64,000 bases of DNA from positions 930,001 to 994,000 of the forward strand of contig OZ260083.1 of assembly GCA_965284435.1 (NCBI GenBank), in the 5' to 3' direction. Both the position numbers and the translations under genes were made by a program. The number at the start of each line of letters is the position of its first letter. Within the stretch, counting starts at the first letter, position 1. This DNA is from CAIYZT01 sp947461435. GTDB lineage: Bacteria; Pseudomonadota; Alphaproteobacteria; Rhodobacterales; Rhodobacteraceae. Positions 34,235-42,722 of the stretch are shown here, piece by piece. A model generated the notes under the pieces. The model made no database searches and was not told the DNA's origin. It saw only the letters and a list, made by a program, of their open reading frames with translations.

Positions 34235-35251
34235 TCAGTCGTCGGGCATGGTCAGAATGATCTTGCCACTTCCGCCAGCGGCTTCCAGCAATTGATGCGC
34301 CTGCGCGGCTTTCGCCAGCGGAAAGCGGTCTTGAATGCGGACGAACACCTTTCCCGCGGCAAGCCAGTCCATCGCCCTTTGCAAGATCGCGGCCTGACGG
34401 ATCAGATGGGGCCGCAGCCCCTTCCACATCGGCGTCAGCATCATCACATTATGAATTGTCAGGTTGCCATTATAAGCCGTGCTATCGGGCAGATCGCCTG
34501 GCGTACCCATGAGGGTTACGATATGGCCGTAGGCTTGCAATACCCTGAGGCTGTTCAAAAACCCATCCCCCCCGATATTGTCGAGAACCGCCTTGACGCC
34601 TTCGCCGCCGCTCCATTCCATCACGGCCGCCACGAAATCTTCGTTCCGGTAGTTAATGGCGCGTTCCGCCCCAGTGGCCAAAGATAACTCGGCCTTTGCC
34701 GCACTACTGACGGTCGTGGCCACGCGCGCGCCCATTGCGCGGGCAATCTGGGTGGCCATCTGCCCTGTGCCGCCCGCGCCGCCGTGGATCAGGACCAGAT
34801 CATTTTGCCCGACCCCAGCGCGTTCTACCAGCGCCTCCCATCCGGTGATGAACACCAAGGCGATGGCAGCGGCGTCTTCCAGAGCGACACTGTCAGGAAC
34901 CCGGACAAGGCAATCGGTTGGCACAACGGCGTGCCGGGCGTAGGTGCCCGCTGCCCCGCCCACCCCGCCATGACAAAAGCAAACCCGGTCCCCTTCGGAA
35001 AATCCGGTGGCGCCAGTGCCGACGGCTTGCACAATGCCGGCGCCGTCATGGCCCAAAACACAGCCTTTGGCAGTGCCGATGTAAGGGCCCGAACTGCGAA
35101 AGAACGTATCTGCAGGGTTCACTCCCGCCGCAACAAGACGCACCAGAACCTCGCCGCCCTCCGGATCCCAGTTCAGGCCCAGCGCGCGATATTCCAACAC
35201 TTCGGGCCCGCCGGCCTCGCGCATTACCATGGCCTCGGTCGTGAAAGTCAT
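34235..35251 (-). CDS. zinc-less MDR oxidoreductase (quinone oxidoreductase-like)
   Basis: A 338-residue medium-chain dehydrogenase/reductase. The N-terminal GroES-like domain has AAGVNPADTFFR and VLGHDGAGIVQAVG; the NADPH-binding site is VLIHGGAGGTGQMATQIARA. The zinc-binding cysteines of alcohol dehydrogenases are lacking, which places it with quinone oxidoreductases and enoyl reductases. It stands between the amidohydrolase gene and the Fe-ADH gene in the same operon. Its substrate is not clear; reduction of an enone or quinone is typical of the family. Confidence 0.88.
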   Translation of the reverse strand: MTFTTEAMVMREAGGPEVLEYRALGLNWDPEGGEVLVRLVAAGVNPADTFFRSSGPYIGTAKGCVLGHDGAGIVQAVGTGATGFSEGDRVCFCHGGVGGAAGTYARHAVVPTDCLVRVPDSVALEDAAAIALVFITGWEALVERAGVGQNDLVLIHGGAGGTGQMATQIARAMGARVATTVSSAAKAELSLATGAERAINYRNEDFVAAVMEWSGGEGVKAVLDNIGGDGFLNSLRVLQAYGHIVTLMGTPGDLPDSTAYNGNLTIHNVMMLTPMWKGLRPHLIRQAAILQRAMDWLAAGKVFVRIQDRFPLAKAAQAHQLLEAAGGSGKIILTMPDD

Positions 35252-35281
35252 TGCCCCGTCTCCCTTGCAACCCTTTCGGGC

Positions 35282-36316
35282 CTATCCTTCAAGATACCCG
35301 GTCAGAACATTGGTCACGTTCTGGCCCAAGGGCGCAATCGCATAGCCGCCCTCCATCACGAACAGCGTTGGCAAGCCCAACCCCGCAATCACCTGCCCAA
35401 GGCGCAGGTAATCGGGCGTCTGCAAGCAGAACCCACCCACCGGATCGCCGTCAAACGTGTCGACACCAAGCGACAGCACAAGGACATCCGGCGCGTAGGC
35501 CCGGACGCGGGCAGCAGCGGCCTGCAGAGCGGGCAGGTAGGTATCTATCTTCGTGCCGGGCGGCATGGGCAGGTTAAGATTGAAGCCTTCACCCAGCCCC
35601 GCCCCTGTCTCATTCGCGAACCCCAGAAGGAATGGATATTCTTCCTCTGGCCGGCCATGAAGTGAGACGAAAAGCACATCATCGCGGTCGTAGAAAATCC
35701 GCTGTGTGCCGTTGCCGTGGTGATAATCGATATCAAGAATCGCGACCCGCACCGCGCCCTGATCGCGGAACATCTGGGCCGCGATGGCGGCGTTATTGAG
35801 ATAACAGTAGCCCCCCGCCAGATCGGCTGACGCGTGGTGGCCGGGCGGACGGCAGAGGGCAAAGGCCTCGCGCGCACCTGAGTGTACCAGACCTGCCCCG
35901 GTCAGCGTGACGTCCAAGGCCGAACGGATCGCCTCCCAGGTCCTTGGAACGAACGGCGAAAAGATGTCGAAGGTAAAGGCCGACAACATGGCATCAATGT
36001 TGTCCATATGCGGCTTTTGCGCCATGTTGCGCATCCCGAACGTTCGGGCAAAGACGGCGCGGCTTGGGCCGTGGCGTTTCTCCCACAGGGGATAGGCGGT
36101 TTCGAGGAAGGTCAGGAAATCTGGGTCATGAATGCGCGCGGCCTCGGCCAGCCCAAAGGATTTGGGCCGGTGCACATCGCGCAGACCGGCCTCTGCCAAG
36201 GCGGCAAGGATGACGCCCATCCGCTCGGGGCATTCGGCCATTGGAACGAAGACCTCTCCCCGCAGTTCCAGCGCGCCCGCATGGCCCTTGTGGGCGTCAG
36301 AGTAGATGATCTTCAT
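35282..36316 (-). CDS. histone deacetylase-like amidohydrolase (acetylpolyamine amidohydrolase type)
   Basis: A 344-residue zinc deacetylase of the HDAC superfamily. Catalytic features are in place: CRPPGHHASADLAGGYCYLN (charge-relay histidines), ILDIDYHHGNGTQRIFYD (zinc-binding Asp and His), LSLGVDTFDGDPVGGF (second Asp) and MEGGYAI (transition-state Tyr). Bacterial members remove acetyl groups from polyamines or other amines. Its ATG overlaps the ABC permease stop by four bases, and it shares the operon with a betaine-type transporter, so it probably deacylates an imported amine (inference). Confidence 0.92.
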   Translation of the reverse strand: MKIIYSDAHKGHAGALELRGEVFVPMAECPERMGVILAALAEAGLRDVHRPKSFGLAEAARIHDPDFLTFLETAYPLWEKRHGPSRAVFARTFGMRNMAQKPHMDNIDAMLSAFTFDIFSPFVPRTWEAIRSALDVTLTGAGLVHSGAREAFALCRPPGHHASADLAGGYCYLNNAAIAAQMFRDQGAVRVAILDIDYHHGNGTQRIFYDRDDVLFVSLHGRPEEEYPFLLGFANETGAGLGEGFNLNLPMPPGTKIDTYLPALQAAAARVRAYAPDVLVLSLGVDTFDGDPVGGFCLQTPDYLRLGQVIAGLGLPTLFVMEGGYAIAPLGQNVTNVLTGYLEG

Positions 36317-38403
36317 GGCCTTGCTCCCTTCAGCTTTGTATCGATGCGCTTTTGCCACGCACGGCAGTATTGATCGGCCAGAAGCGCGATCACCGCCATG
36401 GCCATACCCGCCAGAAAGCCGATTCCGAAATTGCCCTTTGACAGGCCGATATAGATGATCTGGCCAAGCTCGTCCGTACCGACCAACGCGGTAACGACCA
36501 GCATGGAAATGCCGAACATGATTGCTTGGTTCAGGCCCAGCATGATGTTGGGCATCGCCAACGGCACCTTGACCCGCCACAGCAATTGCGTGCGGGTTGC
36601 CCCCATGCTTGTTGCGGCTTCGATCACATCCTTGGAGACGTTTCGCAGCCCATACTCGGTGTAGCGGATCGGCGCGACGACGGCATAGGCGATGATGGCC
36701 AAAAGGGCCGAAAATTCGCCAATCTTGAAAATCATGATGACCGGTATCAGCAGCACGAAAACCGGCATGGTTTGAAGTGTGTCATTGATCGGGCGCAGGA
36801 TGCGGGAAAAAGGGTCACTTTGGGCGGCAGCAATGCCAAGGCCTGTCCCGATCAGGAAGGACGCCGCCACAGCCAGACCGCATAACTGCACGGACAAGAC
36901 GGCCTTGTCATAGCTTCCCGTCGACAAGATGAAGACGAGGGCCGCGAGCGTCCAAAAAGCCAAACGCGCGCCGCCAGACCGGTAGCCGAACCAGATCAAC
37001 AGAAGACTTGCCCCCGGCCACGTCAAGTTGGTGAGGCCGAAGAACATGATCAGCCCAAAACTGACAATCGTGATCGCTTGACCAGGTCTGCCGCGCCAAA
37101 ACGCAAGACCGGAACCCGCAGCCACCAAAGCCGCATAACCGACGGCATGCCAAACCGTTGCCGTGAACCCCCAAGTGTAGGGGCCCACAACGTTCACAAG
37201 ACCAATCTTCAGCGGCAAAACCAGCGTGAAGATGATAAAGTTCTTGACCGAATCCAGCACCGGTTTGGCCCAAAGGACAAAAACCTCAATTCCAAAATTC
37301 AGTCCCCCGGCGGGATCAACGGTCCATTCATCGGGCCAAGTTTGCAGGTCAGGCAAAGCTAGGGCGGCAAGGTAGGTCAGTACTGCAGCACCCATAACCG
37401 TCAATCCAAACTGATGACGCCCGAAAAACCCCTGTTGAGGCGCCATATCTGGCGCACGCGTGGCAAGGCCATAAGTGATCCGGTCCAGCACCATCGCCAT
37501 GAGGGCGATGACAATGCCAGCCACCAGACTCTCTCCGAATTCGGCCTTGCGAAGCGTGGACAAGACCCGCCAGCCGATATCTTCGGACCCGCCGATGATC
37601 GAGGCGACGATAATCATGTTCAGTGCAGCCATTGTGGTCTGGTTTACCCCCAGAAGGATCTGTCGCAATCCCGCCCTTGCGCGGACCAGAAAGAACAACT
37701 GCCCTTTGGTGGCCCCAGACATCAGCCCGCTTTCGATGATGTCTAACGGCACGTCGCGCAAACCGATGATCGTGTTCTTCACCATGGGCGGAAAGGCGAA
37801 AATGATGCCTGCGATCAGGCCCACGACTGGGCCGAATCCAAACAAGATCAGGATGGGCAACAGGTAGGCGAAGGCTGGGACGGTCTGGGTGATATCCATC
37901 ACGGGGGTCAAGAAACGCTCGACCCTAGGGGAATAATACCCCGCGACGCCAAGGCCAAATCCAAGCGTCACAGCCAGCGGCACCGACACAGCCACCAAGG
38001 CCAGTGAATTCATCGTGTCGGGCCAAAGCCCCATCAAAAGAATGTACAAGATCGACCCGCCGGTGAAAGCAGCCAAGGGCCAAGCGCCGGCGCGGTACCC
38101 GATGATGACAGCGATGACGGTGCCCACCGACCATGGCAGCCAGCCAAGGAAACCGGAGACCCAAAGCAGTGGGTATTCCATGACGGCCGACAGCTCCCGA
38201 AAAACCGGCTTGAAGACGCCCACGACCCAATCCATACCTGTGTTCAACCAGTCTGTGGCAGGCAGGGTCCACGCTGCCGGGTAAGACTTGAGGTCAGGCA
38301 GACTCGACTGCCACTGGGCCAGCACCAGCACAGACAACAGGACCAAAATCCAGATCAACAGGCTTTTGCGATCGCTCGTCTGGGCCTTTGACGGTTCAGC
38401 CAT
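36313..38403 (-). CDS. glycine betaine/proline-type ABC transporter permease, two fused permease domains
   Basis: A 696-residue inner-membrane protein in which two ProW-like permease domains are fused. Each has an EAA-type cytoplasmic loop: ESGLMSGATKGQLFFLVRA in the first half and EAATSMGATRTQLLWRVKV in the second, with about six membrane helices around each. Normal ProW has one such domain and works as a dimer, so this chain could supply both halves. It overlaps the ATPase gene by eight bases. ATG 38403 is favoured; the frame extends further upstream inside the ATPase gene. Confidence 0.9.
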   Translation of the reverse strand: MAEPSKAQTSDRKSLLIWILVLLSVLVLAQWQSSLPDLKSYPAAWTLPATDWLNTGMDWVVGVFKPVFRELSAVMEYPLLWVSGFLGWLPWSVGTVIAVIIGYRAGAWPLAAFTGGSILYILLMGLWPDTMNSLALVAVSVPLAVTLGFGLGVAGYYSPRVERFLTPVMDITQTVPAFAYLLPILILFGFGPVVGLIAGIIFAFPPMVKNTIIGLRDVPLDIIESGLMSGATKGQLFFLVRARAGLRQILLGVNQTTMAALNMIIVASIIGGSEDIGWRVLSTLRKAEFGESLVAGIVIALMAMVLDRITYGLATRAPDMAPQQGFFGRHQFGLTVMGAAVLTYLAALALPDLQTWPDEWTVDPAGGLNFGIEVFVLWAKPVLDSVKNFIIFTLVLPLKIGLVNVVGPYTWGFTATVWHAVGYAALVAAGSGLAFWRGRPGQAITIVSFGLIMFFGLTNLTWPGASLLLIWFGYRSGGARLAFWTLAALVFILSTGSYDKAVLSVQLCGLAVAASFLIGTGLGIAAAQSDPFSRILRPINDTLQTMPVFVLLIPVIMIFKIGEFSALLAIIAYAVVAPIRYTEYGLRNVSKDVIEAATSMGATRTQLLWRVKVPLAMPNIMLGLNQAIMFGISMLVVTALVGTDELGQIIYIGLSKGNFGIGFLAGMAMAVIALLADQYCRAWQKRIDTKLKGARP

Positions 38404-39454
38404 GGGCCACCTGCGACGGGTGTGCCGACTCGGCCCGGCCAAGGGTCTGTACCAAAGAGGCCGCTGTCACCGTCCCAAGGTAAACGCCGCTTGGACCCAG
38501 CACATCAAGACCGGCCGGACTGGCAGCGAGTTTGGGCAAAAGCCCCTCTATCCGGTCATCGGGGGCGACTTGTGGCAGACCGTCGGGACGGCTTGGCATG
38601 GCGACAACGCATTGATGGGCGCGCAGGATTTTGATCCGGGGCACCTCGCCTGTGAACTGGGCGACATAATCATCGACCGGATTCAGGATCAGTTCCTCTG
38701 GCGTGCCGACTTGTACGATGCGGCCATCGCGCATGATTGCCATGCGGTCGGCAATGCGAAGTGCCTCTAGAAAATCATGGGTGATAAAGACAATGGATTT
38801 TTTCAAAACGCGCTGGATGCGCAGAAATTCGTCCTGCATTTGGCGGCGGATCAAGGGATCGAGCGCGCTGAAAGGTTCATCGAGCAACCACAACTCCGGC
38901 TCAACCGCAAGCGACCGCGCGATCCCAACACGTTGTTGTTGGCCGCCCGACAACTGGCTTGGATAAGAATGTTCGCGGCCCGTCAGCCCGACGAGTTCAA
39001 TCACACGGGCGGCGCGGGCGCGCTGCTTTTCGGCCGACAAGCCCTGCAGACGCAGGGGAAACGAGATATTTTCGATCACATTCAGATGGGGCAGAAGGCC
39101 GAAGTTCTGGAACACCATCCCCATCTTGTGACGTCTGATTTCAATCAGTTCGCGGTCAGATTTGGCCAAAAGATCCTGACCGTCCAGCAAGACCTGTCCA
39201 TGATCCGGTTCGATCAACCTTGACAGACAGCGAACGACCGTCGACTTGCCCGATCCTGACAGGCCCATGATGACGAAGGTCTCTCCGACGTGCACGTCAA
39301 AGCCCACATCGATGGCTGCGGGCATATGCCCACCTGTCCGCATTTTCTGGGCCAACGCGTCTGGGGCATCGTTGGTGCCCACGAAAAACCGTGCTGGATC
39401 GGGGCCATAAACTTTCCACAGATTGCGGCAAGACAGTTTAACGGGGCCGGGCAT
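38396..39454 (-). CDS. glycine betaine/proline-type ABC transporter ATPase (ProV-like)
   Basis: A 352-residue ATPase. Walker A is IMGLSGSGKSTVVRCL, the Q loop MVFQNFGLLPH, the signature LSGGQQQRVGIARSL and Walker B LWLLDEPFSALDPL, with the H loop in VFITHDFLEA. A C-terminal extension of about 75 residues could be a reduced CBS-like or regulatory part. The N-terminal VYGPDPARFF is typical of ProV/OpuAA. It energises import by the fused permease. Confidence 0.94.
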   Translation of the reverse strand: MPGPVKLSCRNLWKVYGPDPARFFVGTNDAPDALAQKMRTGGHMPAAIDVGFDVHVGETFVIMGLSGSGKSTVVRCLSRLIEPDHGQVLLDGQDLLAKSDRELIEIRRHKMGMVFQNFGLLPHLNVIENISFPLRLQGLSAEKQRARAARVIELVGLTGREHSYPSQLSGGQQQRVGIARSLAVEPELWLLDEPFSALDPLIRRQMQDEFLRIQRVLKKSIVFITHDFLEALRIADRMAIMRDGRIVQVGTPEELILNPVDDYVAQFTGEVPRIKILRAHQCVVAMPSRPDGLPQVAPDDRIEGLLPKLAASPAGLDVLGPSGVYLGTVTAASLVQTLGRAESAHPSQVAHG

Positions 39455-39486
39455 GGGCGCCTCCTGGGGGGATAAGCGGAAAGCAA

Positions 39487-39526
39487 GACTGGCTCTTCGG
39501 GCGGGGGCCCGCCCGAAGAGCCAGTC
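39487..39526. terminator. 19-bp perfect hairpin between substrate-binding and ATPase genes
   Basis: Arms 39487-39505 and 39508-39526 are exact reverse complements with a two-base loop, giving a very stable stem in the RNA. It lies between the binding-protein gene and the ATPase gene. Such elements commonly stabilise the upstream mRNA part and reduce downstream expression, which would give more binding protein than transporter. Confidence 0.8.
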
Positions 39527-39533
39527 GATGCAA

Positions 39534-40469
39534 TTACTGAATCCAGGTGGACCAGACGGCTTCGTTCTTTGTCATCCATTCTGCGGCCAGTTCTTCGACC
39601 GAGCGGCCTTTCTGGTCGACTTCAAGGATCATGGCGTTTTGATCGGCATTCTTCAGCGTGAACTTGGCGATCATCGCAGCCGCTGCCGGATATTTCGCCG
39701 CGAAATCATCGCTGTAGATCTTTTGCGCCTCTGCTTGGGCGAAACCGCAGGCGGTTTCCTTGACTTGGGTTTCCTCGACACACTCGCCATCGATGGGATT
39801 CCATTCAACGAATCTGAGGTCTTGCTCTGCGAAGATCCAGTGCGGCTCCCAGAACATCATCAAGATTGGTTCCTTGGCCGCAATTGCGCTTTTCAACTCG
39901 GCCAACATCGCGCCCTCGCTGCCGCCGGGCACCACGTTGAAAGGCATTCCGATGGCTTTGACCACGTCAATGTCGCGCGTGCCCCAGTCGGCGGGGTAAC
40001 CCACCAGACGGCCATTCGGAAAGGTTTCAGCGGTGCCGAAAGCCATGGCGCAGTCATAAAGTGCCTTGTAACTTGGCAGGCCCGGGCAAAGCTCTTCCAT
40101 ATAGGCCGGATAAATCCAGCCTTCGCGCGGCTCCAGCCCGAGGGGGCCGGCGGCGATGATTGAACCCGAGGCGAGACCGTTGGTATAGGCATCGGTTACG
40201 GAATTGTCCCAAACTTCGGGGTTAAAGTCCAATTCGCCCTGTTCGATCGCCGCGAGTTGGGGAAGGGCACCGGCGATCACCAGTTCGACATTGTAACCCA
40301 TCTTTTTCAACACTTCGCCAGCGATCGTGGCTGACAGGATTTGGCCGGTCCATTCGTTCACGGCAATACGGATCGGATCGGGGGATTCAGGGGCCTGAGC
40401 CTGCGCGAAGGAAGATGTCCCCAATGTCAGTGCAGCGGCCAGAAGGCCAAGTCGTCTCTTGTGCTTCAT
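39534..40469 (-). CDS. glycine betaine/choline-type ABC substrate-binding protein (OpuAC family)
   Basis: A 311-residue periplasmic protein with a signal peptide (MKHKRRLGLLAAALTLGTSS, cut near QAQAPE). The OpuAC-like body shows IRIAVNEWTGQILSATIAGEVL, GELDFNPEVWDNS, GWIYPAYMEELCPGLPSYK and MMFWEPHWIFAEQDL, where the tryptophans and other aromatics could form the quaternary-amine cage. Ligand is probably a betaine-like or choline-like compound, but the HDAC-type partner leaves room for other amines. It heads the transporter part of the operon. Confidence 0.9.
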   Translation of the reverse strand: MKHKRRLGLLAAALTLGTSSFAQAQAPESPDPIRIAVNEWTGQILSATIAGEVLKKMGYNVELVIAGALPQLAAIEQGELDFNPEVWDNSVTDAYTNGLASGSIIAAGPLGLEPREGWIYPAYMEELCPGLPSYKALYDCAMAFGTAETFPNGRLVGYPADWGTRDIDVVKAIGMPFNVVPGGSEGAMLAELKSAIAAKEPILMMFWEPHWIFAEQDLRFVEWNPIDGECVEETQVKETACGFAQAEAQKIYSDDFAAKYPAAAAMIAKFTLKNADQNAMILEVDQKGRSVEELAAEWMTKNEAVWSTWIQ

Positions 40470-40488
40470 CGTCTTCTCCCTGTTGTTT

Positions 40489-42222
40489 TTATAGTGTCAT
40501 TTCCGACAGAAGCTGCGCCCGAAGGGTGTCTCTGTCAAAGGCGTAGTTCCGGGCAATTGTGGGGCCGCGTTGACTGTTCTGCCAATCGTTATCAGCCATA
40601 ATTGGTGCATCTTGCGCCGCGGGCAAGACTTTTCCACGGATGATGTCGGCGGCGCGTTCGGCCAGCATGATGGTCGGGCCGTTCAAATCCCCAGCTGTCG
40701 CCTGCGGCATGATCGAGGCATCGACCACACGCAGGTTGTGCACCCCGATTACCCGGCATTCGCTATCCGCCACGGCAAGCGGATCTGTACCCATCCGGCA
40801 GGTTCCGCAGGGGTGATAGGCGCTTTCGACCTTGCGGCGAATGAAATCATCCAACGCTGCGTCAGACTGCGCCTCTGGCCCCGGAGCAAGTTCTGCCCCG
40901 ACATAGTTGGACATCGGCGCTTGAGCAAAAATCTCGCGGCTAAGGCGAATGCAGGCACGCATTTCCTGCCAGTCCTCGTCATGCGTCATGTAATTGAACT
41001 GTACACGCGGCAGGCTGTGCGTGTCGGAATTGCGCAGCCGCACCCAGCCCCGGCTTTTCGACCTTTTCGTGCCGACATGCACCTGAAAGCCATGCCCCTG
41101 CGCCAGTGACTTGCCATCATACGAAATCGCCAGCGGAAGGAAATGGAACTGAATATCCGGATAAACGAGGTTCGTTCGGCTGCGGATATGGCCGCCAGTT
41201 TCGAAATGGTTGGTGGCACCAAGACCCTTGCGCGTCGCCAGCCATTTCAACCCGATCGCGGCCTTGCCAAGAAGAGACATCGAGGGGAACAGCGACACGG
41301 GTTTTGTGCAGGCATATTGGACATAAAGTTCTAGGTGATCCATCAGGTTCTCACCAACACCCGCGCTGGCGTGCACGACAGGAATGCCATGTTCGGCCAA
41401 TTCCTCCGCCGGGCCGATCCCTGAGCGTTTCAGGATCACCGGCGACATGATCGACCCCGCGCTTAGGATCACCTCGCGGCGTGCGTTGACCTTTTCCACC
41501 CGACCATTGCGCACATATTCAACGCCTGTGGCGGTCTTGCCTTCGAAAACTATGCGCTTGACCATGGCCCCTTTGATCAACCGAACCTTCGGGTTTTTCA
41601 GGGCGGGGCGCAGATAGACCCGCGCGGTAGAGGCCCGCATTCCATCGCCCACGGTCATTTCCATTGGGCCAAAGCCCTCGTGCTGGATTTCGTTCATATT
41701 GGCGCTGCGGGGATATCCTGCGGCAACAGCGGCATCGACGAAGGCGTGATAGAGCGGATTAACCTCCGGTCCGCGCGTCACGCGCAGTGGTCCTGCAGTG
41801 CCTCGGTAGGGCCCGCCGCCCTGCACGTTTTCCATCTTCTGGAAGTAGGGCAGGACATTGGCCCAATGCCAGCCTGAGGCGCCTTTTGCCTCCCACAGTT
41901 CATAATCCATAGGATTGCCGCGCACATAGCACATCCCGTTGATCGAGGATGACCCCCCCATTCCCTTGCCGCGCGGCAGGTTGATGCGCCGCCCCTTCAG
42001 GCCCGGTTCGGGTTCGGTTCCCATCCCCCAGTTGAACCGCCGAGTGTTCATCGGCATGGTCAAAGCGGCAGGCATGGCCACAATGACCGAGCGGTCGCTG
42101 CCACCAGCCTCTAGCACCAAGACGCTGACGCCAGCATCCTCTGAAAGTCGTCGGGCGAGGACGGACCCGGCAGAGCCCGCACCGATGATGACGTAATCGT
42201 AGGTTTCCCCAAGCTGCGTCAT
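40489..42222 (-). CDS. GMC family FAD oxidoreductase (choline dehydrogenase-like)
   Basis: A 577-residue flavoenzyme. The FAD-binding start is YDYVIIGAGSAGSVLARRLSED, the GMC signature 1 region is LPRGKGMGGSSSINGMCYVRG, and the catalytic His lies in ESAYHPCGTCRMGTDPL, followed by NLRVVDASIMPQATAGDLNGP. The sequence is close in plan to BetA-type choline dehydrogenases that oxidise an alcohol to an aldehyde. It lies 19 bases upstream of the binding-protein gene, so it probably oxidises the imported compound or a related alcohol. Confidence 0.92.
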   Translation of the reverse strand: MTQLGETYDYVIIGAGSAGSVLARRLSEDAGVSVLVLEAGGSDRSVIVAMPAALTMPMNTRRFNWGMGTEPEPGLKGRRINLPRGKGMGGSSSINGMCYVRGNPMDYELWEAKGASGWHWANVLPYFQKMENVQGGGPYRGTAGPLRVTRGPEVNPLYHAFVDAAVAAGYPRSANMNEIQHEGFGPMEMTVGDGMRASTARVYLRPALKNPKVRLIKGAMVKRIVFEGKTATGVEYVRNGRVEKVNARREVILSAGSIMSPVILKRSGIGPAEELAEHGIPVVHASAGVGENLMDHLELYVQYACTKPVSLFPSMSLLGKAAIGLKWLATRKGLGATNHFETGGHIRSRTNLVYPDIQFHFLPLAISYDGKSLAQGHGFQVHVGTKRSKSRGWVRLRNSDTHSLPRVQFNYMTHDEDWQEMRACIRLSREIFAQAPMSNYVGAELAPGPEAQSDAALDDFIRRKVESAYHPCGTCRMGTDPLAVADSECRVIGVHNLRVVDASIMPQATAGDLNGPTIMLAERAADIIRGKVLPAAQDAPIMADNDWQNSQRGPTIARNYAFDRDTLRAQLLSEMTL

Positions 42223-42237
42223 GTCATGCGCCCATCA

Positions 42238-42597
42238 TCATTCGATGATGACATAGTATTTCAGCATCGGCTGGGTTTGGCGCCAAAACCCCTTGAACCC
42301 CTTGGGCACAAAGAAGGCATCACCTTTGCGATAGGTCTCGCTGAAGCCATCAGCCTCCAGCGTTACTTCGCCGTCCAGAACATACATGAATTCATCAGCA
42401 GCATAGCTGTCGTAAAATTCGGTATAGGGCTGCGATCGCCAGATCCCCATGCGATACTTTGGGTTCTCGCGGCCAAAATATGCATGGTCTGCACCCATGG
42501 GGGTGCCACTAACAAAGGTTGCCGTTTCTTGTGGCACATCGGCTTGCGCCATCCAGCCTTCGGGACCGGTAGACGAGAACTTGATCGGCAGAGTCAC
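42238..42597 (-). CDS. cupin domain protein
   Basis: A 119-residue single-domain cupin. The conserved barrel motif is DEFMYVLDGEVTLEADGFSETYRKGDAFFVPKGFKGFW, in which the usual metal-binding histidines are not complete, as in the cupin_3 group. Such small cupins may act in ureidoglycolate-type or sugar/amine metabolism, or as helper isomerases. It is the first gene of the long minus-strand operon and faces the LysR gene across 125 bp that holds a palindrome. Confidence 0.85.
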   Translation of the reverse strand: MTLPIKFSSTGPEGWMAQADVPQETATFVSGTPMGADHAYFGRENPKYRMGIWRSQPYTEFYDSYAADEFMYVLDGEVTLEADGFSETYRKGDAFFVPKGFKGFWRQTQPMLKYYVIIE

Positions 42598-42699
42598 GCA
42601 CTTCTCCTGATATCAGCGCGGGTGCCGCCAGACGCGACGCCTTCCGCCGAAACGTTAAGGATGGCTTGGTTGATTGCCGAATCAATAATAGTGTTGAAG

Positions 42700-42716
42700 G
42701 GTAACCTGAAGTTACC
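42700..42716. promoter_or_regulatory. LysR-type operator candidate (T-N11-A palindrome)
   Basis: GGTAAC and GTTACC form a perfect 6-bp inverted repeat around CTGAA; the inner T and A are separated by 11 bases, the LysR consensus T-N11-A. It lies 6 bases before the LysR start codon and in the shared region with the cupin operon. The expected function is autorepression plus activation of the operon. Confidence 0.65.
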
Positions 42717-42722
42717 AAGAGT

